From NCBI GenBank assembly GCA_036383895.1, contig DASVNK010000075.1:183192-247191 (forward strand): a stretch of 64,000 bases of DNA. Direction: 5' to 3'. The notes below the pieces were generated by a model. That model was not told where the DNA came from. It did no database searches and saw only the letters and a list, made by a program, of their open reading frames with translations. Both the position numbers and the translations under genes were made by a program. Shown one piece after another: positions 44,987-53,336 of the stretch (position 1 is the stretch's first letter; every line of letters starts with the position of its first letter). Source of the DNA: DASVNK01 sp036383895. Lineage in GTDB: Bacteria > Verrucomicrobiota > Verrucomicrobiia > Limisphaerales > SXQI01.

Positions 44987-46383
44987 AAATTCGTCTCCGA
45001 ATCAATTTCGCCGCGCGTCGCGCGTTCATTCTCATTGCTGTCCTCGTCGTCGTTATTCTCGCATCGATGGTTGCTCTTTCGCTCTTATTCCGTATGCGCG
45101 CCGAGGAAGCGGCGTTCAGCGCTTCCGTCGGTTCCGAGCAAGCGTGGTACACCGCCATGAGCGGGATACAGCACGCGATGGACCTCGCCAAAACGCGTGG
45201 AGCAAACGTTGAAGAATGGCAGAACAATCCCGCCACATTTCGACATCAACTCGTCGTCGATGACGGCGCGGAGAAATGGTTTTACTCCATCTACACCGCA
45301 GGGACAGCAGAAGAAAGCGCGGTTCGTTACGGTCTTACTGACGAGTCGCGCAAACTGAACCTGAACAAAGCGACTGCGGAAATGCTGTCGCGCGCCACGG
45401 TTCTTTCTCCGCAGCAAATCGAAGCCATCACCGGGGCGGGCCTCACCAACGCCCCCTCTCTCGCCGATCCGCTCGCCACGCAGGCGACCGCAGACCTGCT
45501 CCTCGGCGGCCCGGTCCGGCCGCACTTCAGCACTCTGGACGAATTGCTCAAACTGCAAGGCTTCACTCCTGGCGTGATTTACGGCGAGGACGCTAACCAC
45601 AACTTCAACCTTGATCCCAATGAGGATGATGGCGTCCTCCTCTTCCCACCCGACGACAGCGACGGACAACTCTTTCTCGGCCTCCGCGAAACCGCCACCG
45701 TCTTCACCTACGAATTTGATATCGCCGCGGACGGCTCGCCGCGTTTCCAATTGAATTCCACCAACCGCACCGTCCCGGAATTCATCATCCCGGAGAAAAC
45801 CGCCGCGTTCATCGAGCTTGCGTGGTCCAACAAGGTTATTTTCAAAAATCCGGCCGATCTGCTCGAAATGAAGCTGAAAACAAAAGATGCGGCGGGCAAA
45901 GACGTGGAAATCGATTCTGGCGTCGGACCCAAAGAATTGCCGATCATCATCGATCAACTCACCACCACGTTCGAAGCTCGCCTCGTTGGGTTGATTAATA
46001 TCAACACCGCCGACGTCAAAGTGCTACGCGCGATCCCGGGGATCGGCGAAGCGAAAGCAGAATTAATGGTGCAGACGCGGGAGGGTCTCTCGAGCGAGTT
46101 GAAGCAATCGCCCGCGTGGCTCTATTCGGAATCAGTGTTGACCGCCGCCGAGTTTAAGCAAGCCGCTCCGCACATCACTGCGCGTAGTTTGCAGTTTCGC
46201 TTCAACGTCGTGGGTTACTCCATGCCGTCCGGACGTTATCGCGCTTATGAAGTTGTGATTGATACCGCGGACAAGCAGCCGCAGATTTTGTATCTGCGCG
46301 ATATCACACGTTTCGGCTTGCCCTTCCCGCTGCCGAGCGCGGACGAAACGCAGGAATTGCAGAATGTTCAAACGCAAAGCTAA
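44983..46383 (+). CDS. gspK: GspK-like minor pseudopilin (tip)
   Basis: 466 residues from TTG 44983, which overlaps the gspJ stop (TTGA). The N-terminus 'RRAFILIAVLVVVILASMVAL' is a prepilin-like helix with Ala at -1 and no Glu at +5; known GspK tips also lack this Glu. The body has 'LININTADVKVLRAIPGIGEAKAELMV', a helix-hairpin-helix-like region as in GspK, and 'YGLTDESRKLNLNKATAEML'. The gspL-like gene overlaps the last 20 nt. Confidence 0.85.
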   Translation: MKIRLRINFAARRAFILIAVLVVVILASMVALSLLFRMRAEEAAFSASVGSEQAWYTAMSGIQHAMDLAKTRGANVEEWQNNPATFRHQLVVDDGAEKWFYSIYTAGTAEESAVRYGLTDESRKLNLNKATAEMLSRATVLSPQQIEAITGAGLTNAPSLADPLATQATADLLLGGPVRPHFSTLDELLKLQGFTPGVIYGEDANHNFNLDPNEDDGVLLFPPDDSDGQLFLGLRETATVFTYEFDIAADGSPRFQLNSTNRTVPEFIIPEKTAAFIELAWSNKVIFKNPADLLEMKLKTKDAAGKDVEIDSGVGPKELPIIIDQLTTTFEARLVGLININTADVKVLRAIPGIGEAKAELMVQTREGLSSELKQSPAWLYSESVLTAAEFKQAAPHITARSLQFRFNVVGYSMPSGRYRAYEVVIDTADKQPQILYLRDITRFGLPFPLPSADETQELQNVQTQS

Positions 46384-47971
46384 TCCAGAACAAGGGTTGC
46401 CGGCCAACGTGGTCCCGTTCCGCAAACGCAAGGCCATCGCCGCGATCGATCTCGATGGCGACACGCTCCGCGTCGTCCACGCAAGCGGGCAGGGGAGCAG
46501 CGCCCGCGTCACCCGCATCGAAAGCGCGCCCCTCGAAATCCCCGCCGAGAAAAAAGATGACCTTGCCACCGTTGGCGCCGCGCTGAAGTTAGCCTTCGAT
46601 AAACTCAAATCGCGTCCAAAAGAAATCGTTCTCGCTTTTCCTCGCGGTCAAGTCGTCCTTCGCCCGCTTCAAGTCCCGATGGTCGCGGACGTTCGCGAAC
46701 TCGCCTCGATCATCAATTTTCAAATTGCCAAGGACCTTCCATTTCGCGTCGAAGATGCCGTCGTCGATTTTAAAGTCCTCCGCGCAATTGAAGTGCCCGC
46801 CACGGCGGACGCACCAGAACCTCAGAGGCGCCTGGATGTGCTCGTCGGCGCCGCGAAGAACGACATCGTCCAATTCTATCGCGAAGCAACCCGCCTTGCC
46901 GGCGCCAAATTGGTCGGGCTCGGTTTGCGCTCCATCGCTGCAGCACATTACGCGATTCGCTGCCAGGACTCCGACGGGCCATTCCTGTTGGTCAGTGTTC
47001 GCGGTGAAGAAGTGACATTGGAAATCGTTTCCGGCGGCAAACTGGTTTTCAGCCGCGTCGCCGTCGTCGATCGCGAGAATCTTCTCAAGAGCCTCGAAAT
47101 CGAAGTCGTTCGCAGCCTCACCGCTTTCGAAGGCAGCGGCGGTTCTGCAGGCATCCAGCGCGTGATCGTTTCCGGCGGAACCGGGAGCGAAGCTGAAATC
47201 TCTAAAACTCTCGCCGCGCGACTCAAACTTCCCGCTGAAGTGCTCCAACCTTCCGTGTGCATTGATGTCAAAAACGTGGAGCCACTCGAAATTGCGCGCA
47301 GCGTCGCGCCGATCGGCCTCGCCTTGTCCGCGCTCGAACCTGGCGGTCTGCTCATCGATTTCGCCAATCCCAAAAAACCCGCCGTCCAGCGCAACACCAA
47401 ACGCACCAGAACCATCGTCGCCGTCGCTGCCGCCGTCGCCATCCTTTTCACAATGTTCGGCGTCCGCGCAAACCTCGTCAAAAAGCGCAAACAAGTGCGC
47501 GATACCGCGATGGTCGAGTTGAAGGACGCCGAGAAAAAACTCCCGATCTACCGCCGCGGAAAACTTCAAACGAAAACCATTCAAGCCTGGATGGCCGAAG
47601 AACAAAACTGGCTCGATCATCTCGCCTACCTCAGCGGCGTCCTGCCCAACGCTGAAGAAATTTACGTCAGCGCCTTCACCACCACGCCGCAGCACGTCAT
47701 CCGCTTTTCGGTCCAGGCAAAAACCGGCGAACTCCTCGCTCAACTCGACAAAAAACTTCGCGCAGCCGGTTACGAAGTGAAGCCGCTCTCCATCACTCCC
47801 GCCAGTGACAAGCACGGCTATAACTTTCGCACCACCGTCGAACTCTCCATCCCCAAAAAACTGAAGCCGGACATTTCCAATATAAAACCCGCCCCGCGTC
47901 CGCCGGACGACGCCTCAATCAAATCCGCTTCAGCAAATCCTGTTCCCAACGACGGAGGATCGCAGTCGTGA
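46364..47971 (+). CDS. gspL: GspL-like protein (PilM-PilN-type fusion)
   Basis: 535 residues. The N-terminal actin-like domain (about 20-330) starts 'AAIDLDGDTLRVV' with 'IVLAFPRGQVVLRPLQVPMV' as in PilM/GspL. A membrane helix follows (about 345-365, 'TIVAVAAAVAILFTMFGVRA'), then a coiled coil and a ferredoxin-like PilN part ending in 'TVELSIPKKL'. In T2SS GspL links the ATPase GspE to GspM. ATG 46364 is chosen because the upstream frame to 46259 runs inside gspK. Confidence 0.82.
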   Translation: MFKRKANPEQGLPANVVPFRKRKAIAAIDLDGDTLRVVHASGQGSSARVTRIESAPLEIPAEKKDDLATVGAALKLAFDKLKSRPKEIVLAFPRGQVVLRPLQVPMVADVRELASIINFQIAKDLPFRVEDAVVDFKVLRAIEVPATADAPEPQRRLDVLVGAAKNDIVQFYREATRLAGAKLVGLGLRSIAAAHYAIRCQDSDGPFLLVSVRGEEVTLEIVSGGKLVFSRVAVVDRENLLKSLEIEVVRSLTAFEGSGGSAGIQRVIVSGGTGSEAEISKTLAARLKLPAEVLQPSVCIDVKNVEPLEIARSVAPIGLALSALEPGGLLIDFANPKKPAVQRNTKRTRTIVAVAAAVAILFTMFGVRANLVKKRKQVRDTAMVELKDAEKKLPIYRRGKLQTKTIQAWMAEEQNWLDHLAYLSGVLPNAEEIYVSAFTTTPQHVIRFSVQAKTGELLAQLDKKLRAAGYEVKPLSITPASDKHGYNFRTTVELSIPKKLKPDISNIKPAPRPPDDASIKSASANPVPNDGGSQS

Positions 47972-48984
47972 AGAAGCGTGAAAAAATCCTCGCCGGAATA
48001 GTCCTCGGCTTCGTCGGCCTGTTCGTGCTCGGCTTCATGATCAAAGGCTTCTTCGTGAAGCCACTCAAGGCGCTCGACTCAGAAATCGCCACCCTTCGCG
48101 GCAAGATCGAGAACATCAACAAAGAGCGCCGTGACTATTTCACCGCCGAAGAATCCCTCATCAAAGTCGCCCAACGCACCTACGCCACCGAACTCAACCA
48201 GGCCTCCGCGCGCTCCGGCGAAATGATCACCAAACAAATCGCCCTCGCCGGCCTCAACGAAGGCGACTTCACCCGCCTCCCCGTCGGCCCGCGCCGATTC
48301 CGCGGCGGCAGCGAAATCGGCTGGAGCATCCAGGGCAAAGGCAGCCTCGATAAAATCATCAACCTCATCTTCCTCCTCGAAAACTTGCCGCAAGTTCACC
48401 GGATCGAAACGGTCACCCTCACCGCCTACGAAAAACCCGGCGAAATCAAAGTCCGTTTCCTTTACCTCACCCTCGTTGTCGATCCCGCGCCCGACTTCGA
48501 GCCCGTCGAACTCAAACCCCAATTCACCCTCGAAAGCCCCGAACGCTACGCCTACAACACCATCCTCCAGCGCGACATCCTCCGTCCCTACATCAAAGCC
48601 GCGCCCGAAGCACCCAAACGCGGCGGCCAACCCGCGCCCTCCACCGCCCCCGCCGGACCCGAAGCCCTCAAAGTCGTTTCCCTCTCCGAATGGGAAGGCC
48701 AGCCCGAAGTCCACATCCGCGACCTCAACCTCAACGAAACCCTCCGCTTCCGTCCGGGCGACAAACTCAAAGACGATTCCGAAATCGTCGCCGTCGATTA
48801 CCGCGCCCTCCCATCCCCGCGCAACCCCCTCCTCCTCTCCCACAGCCGCGTCATCCTCAAATCCGGCCCCGACCTCTACGCCGTCGAGCGCGGCCAATCC
48901 CTCGCCGAAAAACGCAAACTCACCACCACCGACTGGCCGATCGCCTCAACCAACATCTCCACCAACCTCCCCGCCGCAAACTAG
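47968..48984 (+). CDS. GspM/PilO-like protein
   Basis: 338 residues from GTG 47968 (overlaps the gspL stop by 4 nt). Membrane helix at 9-29 ('LAGIVLGFVGLFVLGFMIKGF'), coiled coil (about 35-60), a PilO-like ferredoxin fold (about 95-170, 'FLLENLPQVHRIETVTLTAYE') and a PilP/GspC-like C-terminal half ('YAYNTILQRDILRPYI', 'VSLSEWEGQPEVHIRDLNLNETLRF'). It looks like a GspM and GspC homology region joined in one protein. Codons in this gene end strongly in C, unlike the G-ending genes further right. Confidence 0.75.
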   Translation: MKKREKILAGIVLGFVGLFVLGFMIKGFFVKPLKALDSEIATLRGKIENINKERRDYFTAEESLIKVAQRTYATELNQASARSGEMITKQIALAGLNEGDFTRLPVGPRRFRGGSEIGWSIQGKGSLDKIINLIFLLENLPQVHRIETVTLTAYEKPGEIKVRFLYLTLVVDPAPDFEPVELKPQFTLESPERYAYNTILQRDILRPYIKAAPEAPKRGGQPAPSTAPAGPEALKVVSLSEWEGQPEVHIRDLNLNETLRFRPGDKLKDDSEIVAVDYRALPSPRNPLLLSHSRVILKSGPDLYAVERGQSLAEKRKLTTTDWPIASTNISTNLPAAN

Positions 48985-49057
48985 AACCCGCCTTTCAAAA
49001 ATGATGAACGCACTGCCCAACTTCAAGCGCGGCACGATGCATCCCAAGGCGCGCTCT

Positions 49058-49100
49058 GGTCCCCTCTCCCAGCAGGGGAGAGGGTTAGGGTGAGGGGTTT
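49058..49100. repeat. 43-bp hairpin repeat, left copy
   Basis: Identical to 49684-49726 in the same orientation. CCCTCTCCC (49062-49070) pairs with GGGAGAGGG (49076-49084) around AGCAG, followed by TTAGGGTGAGGGG. This resembles REP-type repeats. It lies 68 bp from the end of the DUF559 pseudogene. Confidence 0.85.
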
Positions 49101-49168
49101 TCGCGCACCCCCACCAGTACGCTTGCGAGACAAGTCAGCTCAACCCACTTGCCGCGCACAGCCCACCC

Positions 49169-49569
49169 TTACCTCTTGCTTGTCCAGCCTAAAGCCCGTC
49201 GCTCCGTTAACCATTTCCAAATCGTTGCTCTAACCAACTCCGGCTCCGTCACCAACTGATGATTCCAAAACCGAATTACTTTGATTCTCCGGCTCGCAAA
49301 AAAGCGTCCCGCGCTGCATCATGCACCCGCGCCGCGTCGTTTCCGTGTGTCGCACCGTCCACCTCCACCGCCAGGCGCGCTTCAACACAGTAAAAATCTA
49401 GGAAGTAACGTCCGCACGCGTATTGCCTTCGAAACTTACTACCCGAAAAACGTCTATCCCGGAGAATCTTCCACAGCCGCCGTTCCGCGAGTGTGCTCGT
49501 TCGTCGAAATTGTCGCGCTACCTCGCGCGCCTCTAGACTCCTGTTCCGAATCCCGTTCTCTTCGTTCAT
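49169..49569 (-). pseudogene. DUF559 endonuclease-like gene, frameshifted
   Basis: An ATG at 49569 starts 97 residues, then a stop at 49276. The intact part matches DUF559 (restriction-endonuclease-like, PD-(D/E)XK): 'RQFRRTSTLAERRLWKILRDRRF', 'GSKFRRQYACGRYFLDFYCVEARLAVEVDG'. In another frame the missing C-terminal continues with 'IKVIRFWNHQLVTEPELV' and 'TIWKWLTERRALG', ending at TAA 49171. The shift lies at a run of six T (minus strand, 49303-49298); seven would restore the frame. So this is a pseudogene or a one-base sequencing error. Two identical hairpin repeats flank it. Confidence 0.8.
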
Positions 49570-49683
49570 CAGATAGTTGAACTGTAGCTAAACGCTCCCA
49601 ATTTCTTCCAGTCAAAGCAAAATCCTCTTCAAACTGCTCTCCCACCAGTCTGAACCAGACTTCAATCACGAACGCACGGCCCA

Positions 49684-49726
49684 GGTCCCCTCTCCCAGCA
49701 GGGGAGAGGGTTAGGGTGAGGGGTTT
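49684..49726. repeat. 43-bp hairpin repeat, right copy
   Basis: Identical to 49058-49100, in direct orientation, 626 bp apart. The pair brackets the DUF559 pseudogene. Confidence 0.85.
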
Positions 49727-49862
49727 GGCGCACGATCGACCAACCCGCCTCGTGAAACCCGAAGCGCCATATCCTCAGGGAACTCCGCCGGCGTGGGCAT
49801 CCGCAATCGTTGCGTCCCGCGCACGAGTCATTAATCTCGGGCGTCAGGCAGGCACGACTTTT

Positions 49863-50168
49863 ATGTCAGAACACGCAGTTATAGTTCGTTTCGATTACCG
49901 CCAAACCGATCTAAGTCCGTTGTTCGAACTCGAAGACCAACTCATCGCCGCAATCGAGTCCGCGGACGCGGGCGAGTTTGATGGCAACGAAGTCGCAACA
50001 GACGGCAGTGACGGCACGCTCAACATGTATGGCCCAGATGCAGACCGTCTCTTCGAAGCTGTGCGCCCGGTGCTCGCGGCCGCCACTTGCATCCGCAATG
50101 CCGTCGCTACGATCCGCTACGGACCACCCGAAGACGGAGTCAAAGAACGGGAGGTCGCCATTCCGTAA
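49863..50168 (+). CDS. Conserved hypothetical protein (possible immunity protein)
   Basis: 101 residues from ATG 49863. The sequence ('AVIVRFDYRQTDLSPLFELEDQLIAAI', 'DGNEVATDGSDGTLNMYGPDADRLFEAVRPVL') is a small alpha/beta protein that I have seen as a widespread unannotated family. It sits first in a run with a CdiI-like, an unassigned and an SMI1/KNR4-like gene. Function not known; an immunity role is only suggested by the neighbours. Confidence 0.75.
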   Translation: MSEHAVIVRFDYRQTDLSPLFELEDQLIAAIESADAGEFDGNEVATDGSDGTLNMYGPDADRLFEAVRPVLAAATCIRNAVATIRYGPPEDGVKEREVAIP

Positions 50169-50201
50169 CCTTCCGCTTTGGCTGCTTCGGCATCTATCTT
50201 C

Positions 50202-50636
50202 ATGCCACTAGGCACCACCATCGATATATCGAAATCGCTCGCCGATTTGACGGGCGTCGATTGGGGACCCGCCCCTCCCGACGCTGGAACTTTAATCCGC
50301 GAACGCCACGAGATTCGGCGCACGCCGATTCGTGATCTGCCGCACGCTGCGATTGTTCGCTTCCTCGATATGGGTTGCGATGCCGACATTCTCGTTCCGG
50401 TCGCACTGGAGCGGTTACGTGACGATTCCGACGCTGTGGATTTGCTTTGTGCGCTTTTGCGCGCGGATCATTTTGATTGGCGCAGGCAACCGGAATTAGT
50501 GGTGGCCATCCGAGATCGCGTTGGCGTGGTTGCTTTGGAAATTTCCCAGATTACTGACGACCTTGAGAGACTACAGTACCAAGCCGCAGTTTGGAGGTTC
50601 TATGCTGAGTTCGAGCGAGGATTGTCGGCCATCTGA
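50202..50636 (+). CDS. CdiI-like contact-dependent inhibition immunity protein
   Basis: 144 residues from ATG 50202 (a TTG at 50178 would add 8 residues). 'LADLTGVDWGPAPPDAGTLIRERHEIRRTPI' followed by 'AIVRFLDMGCDADILVPVALERLRDD' is the layout of CdiI_2-type immunity proteins that neutralise CdiA toxins. No CdiA/CdiB or other toxin gene is in the window. Likely an orphan immunity gene. Confidence 0.75.
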   Translation: MPLGTTIDISKSLADLTGVDWGPAPPDAGTLIRERHEIRRTPIRDLPHAAIVRFLDMGCDADILVPVALERLRDDSDAVDLLCALLRADHFDWRRQPELVVAIRDRVGVVALEISQITDDLERLQYQAAVWRFYAEFERGLSAI

Positions 50637-50675
50637 CTTGCGTCCCTTGAAATAGGCGGACATCAAGGCTAACTC

Positions 50676-51239
50676 ATGCACTCATTTCTCCTCGTAGCAG
50701 GCGACAACATCCACGATCAACTCGCCCCATTCAGCGATCACTTAGAGGTCGACCCATACGAAACCTTCCTTTCCGATGAGGACATCAAGAGCATGGCCGA
50801 TCATTACGGAGTTCCGGTCACCGACCTCGGGACGCTCGCGACCAAAATGCAAGATTGGCGGAATGATGAAGGATTTGTCCGAGATGGACGGCTTGGCTAT
50901 ATCTCCACCTACAATCCACGAGGTCGCCACGATTGGTACCAGATCGGCGGCGCTTGGGCGAACGCTCTCAAGCTTCGCCAACCCCGGAAGCGCCGATTAT
51001 TCGGCATCATCCCGGTCGGAACCACTTTACGCGCGACAACCGCCACGAAGTGCGAGATCGACCAGCAGGCGCTGCTTGCCAATCCTCCGACATCGTTACT
51101 TTTCAACGGCGAGTGGTTCGCGTCACCTATCTATCCTTACTCGGATGAAGCAGATGCCAAATGGCGTGCGGAGTTTGCAGAACATTTCGCACGCATACCC
51201 GATGACATTTTACTCACCGTCGTCGATCTTCACAGTTGA
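50676..51239 (+). CDS. Hypothetical protein
   Basis: 187 residues. Motif-like stretch 'RGRHDWYQIGGAWANALKL' is typical of an uncharacterised family in phage and immunity contexts. No signal or membrane helix. The gene lies between two immunity-like genes on the same strand. Confidence 0.75.
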   Translation: MHSFLLVAGDNIHDQLAPFSDHLEVDPYETFLSDEDIKSMADHYGVPVTDLGTLATKMQDWRNDEGFVRDGRLGYISTYNPRGRHDWYQIGGAWANALKLRQPRKRRLFGIIPVGTTLRATTATKCEIDQQALLANPPTSLLFNGEWFASPIYPYSDEADAKWRAEFAEHFARIPDDILLTVVDLHS

Positions 51240-51278
51240 GTTCCGCCCTAAATACGTAACCAAATAGCGAATTCAACC

Positions 51279-51851
51279 ATGACCTCTTACAACACAGCAA
51301 AAGAGATCGTTCAACGAGCGTACCCCACTGCCATATTCCGCTCGCAATCCCCCGCAGAGTGGCAAGGAGACTTTTCTCTCCCTGCGACAGTCATCGAATA
51401 CTTCAGAGACTTCGGGCCGGTCGACGTCACGATTGACGCGTACGGCAATCCCTACTTCTTGCCCAGTCTTTCGCAGCTTTGGAGCTTCCAGGCGGGCTAC
51501 CGCTATCACCCTCAGACAAATGAGCGTTTCACCGACTGGGATGACGATTGGCTGGTTATCGCCGATGAAGGAGGGGACGCATTTATTTTCTCGCGAGAAT
51601 CTGGCCGTGTGCTTCACGCCTATCACGGCGAGGGAGTTTGGGAGCCTGCCGAGATGTTCGATAGCTTAGTTGAGATGGCCATGACCTTTGCTATTATCGG
51701 TGACATCGTTGCTTCGGCTGGCCTGGAACTGACGGACGACGATTCGCTAATTCTTCCGCGCTACCAAGAGGAGGCTCGGGCGCGTCTCGGCGAATCCCTG
51801 CAATCACATGAGAAGGCGGCCGCACTCCTATCCAATCTGGGGTGGAGTTGA
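51279..51851 (+). CDS. SMI1/KNR4-like immunity protein
   Basis: 190 residues. 'SLPATVIEYFRDFGPVDVTID' and 'DDWLVIADEGGDAFIFSRESGRVLHAYHGEGVWEPAEMF' match the SMI1/KNR4 (SUKH) pattern used as an immunity domain against many nuclease toxins. It is the last of the four immunity-like genes in a row. No toxin gene is adjacent. Confidence 0.75.
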   Translation: MTSYNTAKEIVQRAYPTAIFRSQSPAEWQGDFSLPATVIEYFRDFGPVDVTIDAYGNPYFLPSLSQLWSFQAGYRYHPQTNERFTDWDDDWLVIADEGGDAFIFSRESGRVLHAYHGEGVWEPAEMFDSLVEMAMTFAIIGDIVASAGLELTDDDSLILPRYQEEARARLGESLQSHEKAAALLSNLGWS

Positions 51852-51895
51852 TAGCGACTGACACTGGGACCGCCGCGCGCCCACTTAAAGCCCCT

Positions 51896-52452
51896 ATGAC
51901 CATCCTCCAAACAAACCGCCTCCTCTTCCGCAACCACATCCCTGCGGACCTGGAACCCTATTGTGAAATAGAATCCGATCCCGTCTATCGCTCCCCACAA
52001 AAAGTCCATCCACGCACCGAATTGGAGCGCAGCTTCCGCGAAAGCGTTTCTCCACCAAAACCAATGGGCCTGCTCGCCACGGTATTCAAGCCGGACGATA
52101 AATACATCGGACGCTGCGGCCTCTACCCACGACGCGGAGATGACGGCAACGTCATTCCCGGCGAAGCTGTCCTTGCCTTCTACTTCGCTCGCCCCTATTG
52201 GGGACGCGGCCTCGCCACCGAAGCCGGCCGCGCCTTCATCCACACGGCTTCCGAACCCTGCGCCTCTCGCGCATCGTCGCCGGCGCAAACGCCGAAAACC
52301 ACGCCTCCATCCGCGTCCTGCAAAAGCTCGGCTTCATCCACACCCAAAGCGGCGAAGGCGGCGGCAACTGCTGGCATAACTACGAACTGCGAATCGAGTC
52401 GTGGATCGCCGATGACGAAGCAGGAATGCAACGTTTCCGGGAGCGGCAGTGA
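51896..52452 (+). pseudogene. GNAT acetyltransferase gene, frameshifted
   Basis: The start is ATG 51896 ('MTILQTNRLLFRNHIPADLEPYCEIESDP'). Motif A 'FARPYWGRGLATEAGRAFIH' is intact, then the frame breaks near 52235-52240. In the +1 frame the protein continues 'FRTLRLSRIVAGANAENHASIRVLQKLGF' and 'NYELRIESWIADDE', ending at 52452. A one-base deletion after ATCCAC would explain it. It is probably a decayed RimJ/RimL-type acetyltransferase; sequence error is possible. Confidence 0.8.
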
Positions 52453-52575
52453 CATTGTTTCTGGATAGGAGCTAGAATCGAAGAAGCCGGAAGGTGCCAG
52501 CCCATCGAAAACATCGAAAACGTTCTCTGGTCGACACGGTGGAATCCTCTGTGGTAATATCAAAGGTAAGTTGTT

Positions 52576-52842
52576 ATGGCTGCCACGATCGAAATTTCGG
52601 TTCCTGACACACTTCTTCGAGCGCTCGGTGCCGAAGCTGATGAACTTCCACGTCAAACCCTCGAAGCACTGGTCGTCCAAGCATATCGCAAGGGCCAGAT
52701 TACCCACGCTCAGGTAGGGGAGTTTCTTGGCCTCGGCCGCTTTGAAACGGATGACTTTTTGAAAGCTTCCCAGGCATTCCGCGCCCGCGAAAACGAAGAG
52801 TTCGCCTCAGACCTGGAACGCCTGCGTCGAATTTCAAAGTGA
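52576..52842 (+). CDS. UPF0175-type antitoxin
   Basis: 88 residues. 'LEALVVQAYRKGQITHAQVGEFLGLGRFETDDFLK' is the UPF0175 helix-turn-helix pattern, common as the antitoxin of DUF3368/PIN toxins. It overlaps the toxin start by 4 nt (ATGA). It would bind its own promoter and the toxin. Confidence 0.85.
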   Translation: MAATIEISVPDTLLRALGAEADELPRQTLEALVVQAYRKGQITHAQVGEFLGLGRFETDDFLKASQAFRARENEEFASDLERLRRISK

Positions 52843-53336
52843 TGAACGCAAACCTCGTGGTTGCCGACGCGGGGCCGCTTCACTATCTCATTCTGATCGA
52901 TTGCGCAGAAGTTCTCGGCAATCTCTTTGATCACGTCCTAGTCCCCTTTGCGGTTCGCGACGAGTTGCTCCACCCCAAAGCGCCGCAAAAAGTTAAAGAC
53001 TGGCTTCTCACGCCGCGTCCCTGGCTTGAAATGACCGGTGCGGTGAATGTTCAGCCTATTCGCGGCCTTCACAAAGGAGAAACAGAGGCCCTTCAACTCG
53101 CTCTCGAACGAAAGGCGGATGCTGTCCTTATGGATGATATGGACGGACGTGCCGCCGCGCGACAGCTCGGTATTCCGGCCATTTTCACAGTCGCTATTCT
53201 TGAACTCGCGGCGGAAAAACATCTCATCGAACTTCCCGAAGCAATCGCCAAGCTCGAACAAACATCAATTTTCGTGTCAAAGGAGATACTCAACGCCGCG
53301 TTGGATCGCCATTTGAAGCTGCGACAGAGAAGCTGA
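52839..53336 (+). CDS. DUF3368 / PIN-like toxin
   Basis: 165 residues. PIN-fold acids are visible: 'VVADAGPLHYLILID' (first Asp), 'HKGETEALQLALE' (Glu), 'AVLMDDMDGRAAARQLGI' (Asp pair). These sites bind Mg and cut RNA in VapC-type toxins; DUF3368 is the usual partner of UPF0175. The toxin frame is intact. Confidence 0.87.
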   Translation: MMNANLVVADAGPLHYLILIDCAEVLGNLFDHVLVPFAVRDELLHPKAPQKVKDWLLTPRPWLEMTGAVNVQPIRGLHKGETEALQLALERKADAVLMDDMDGRAAARQLGIPAIFTVAILELAAEKHLIELPEAIAKLEQTSIFVSKEILNAALDRHLKLRQRS

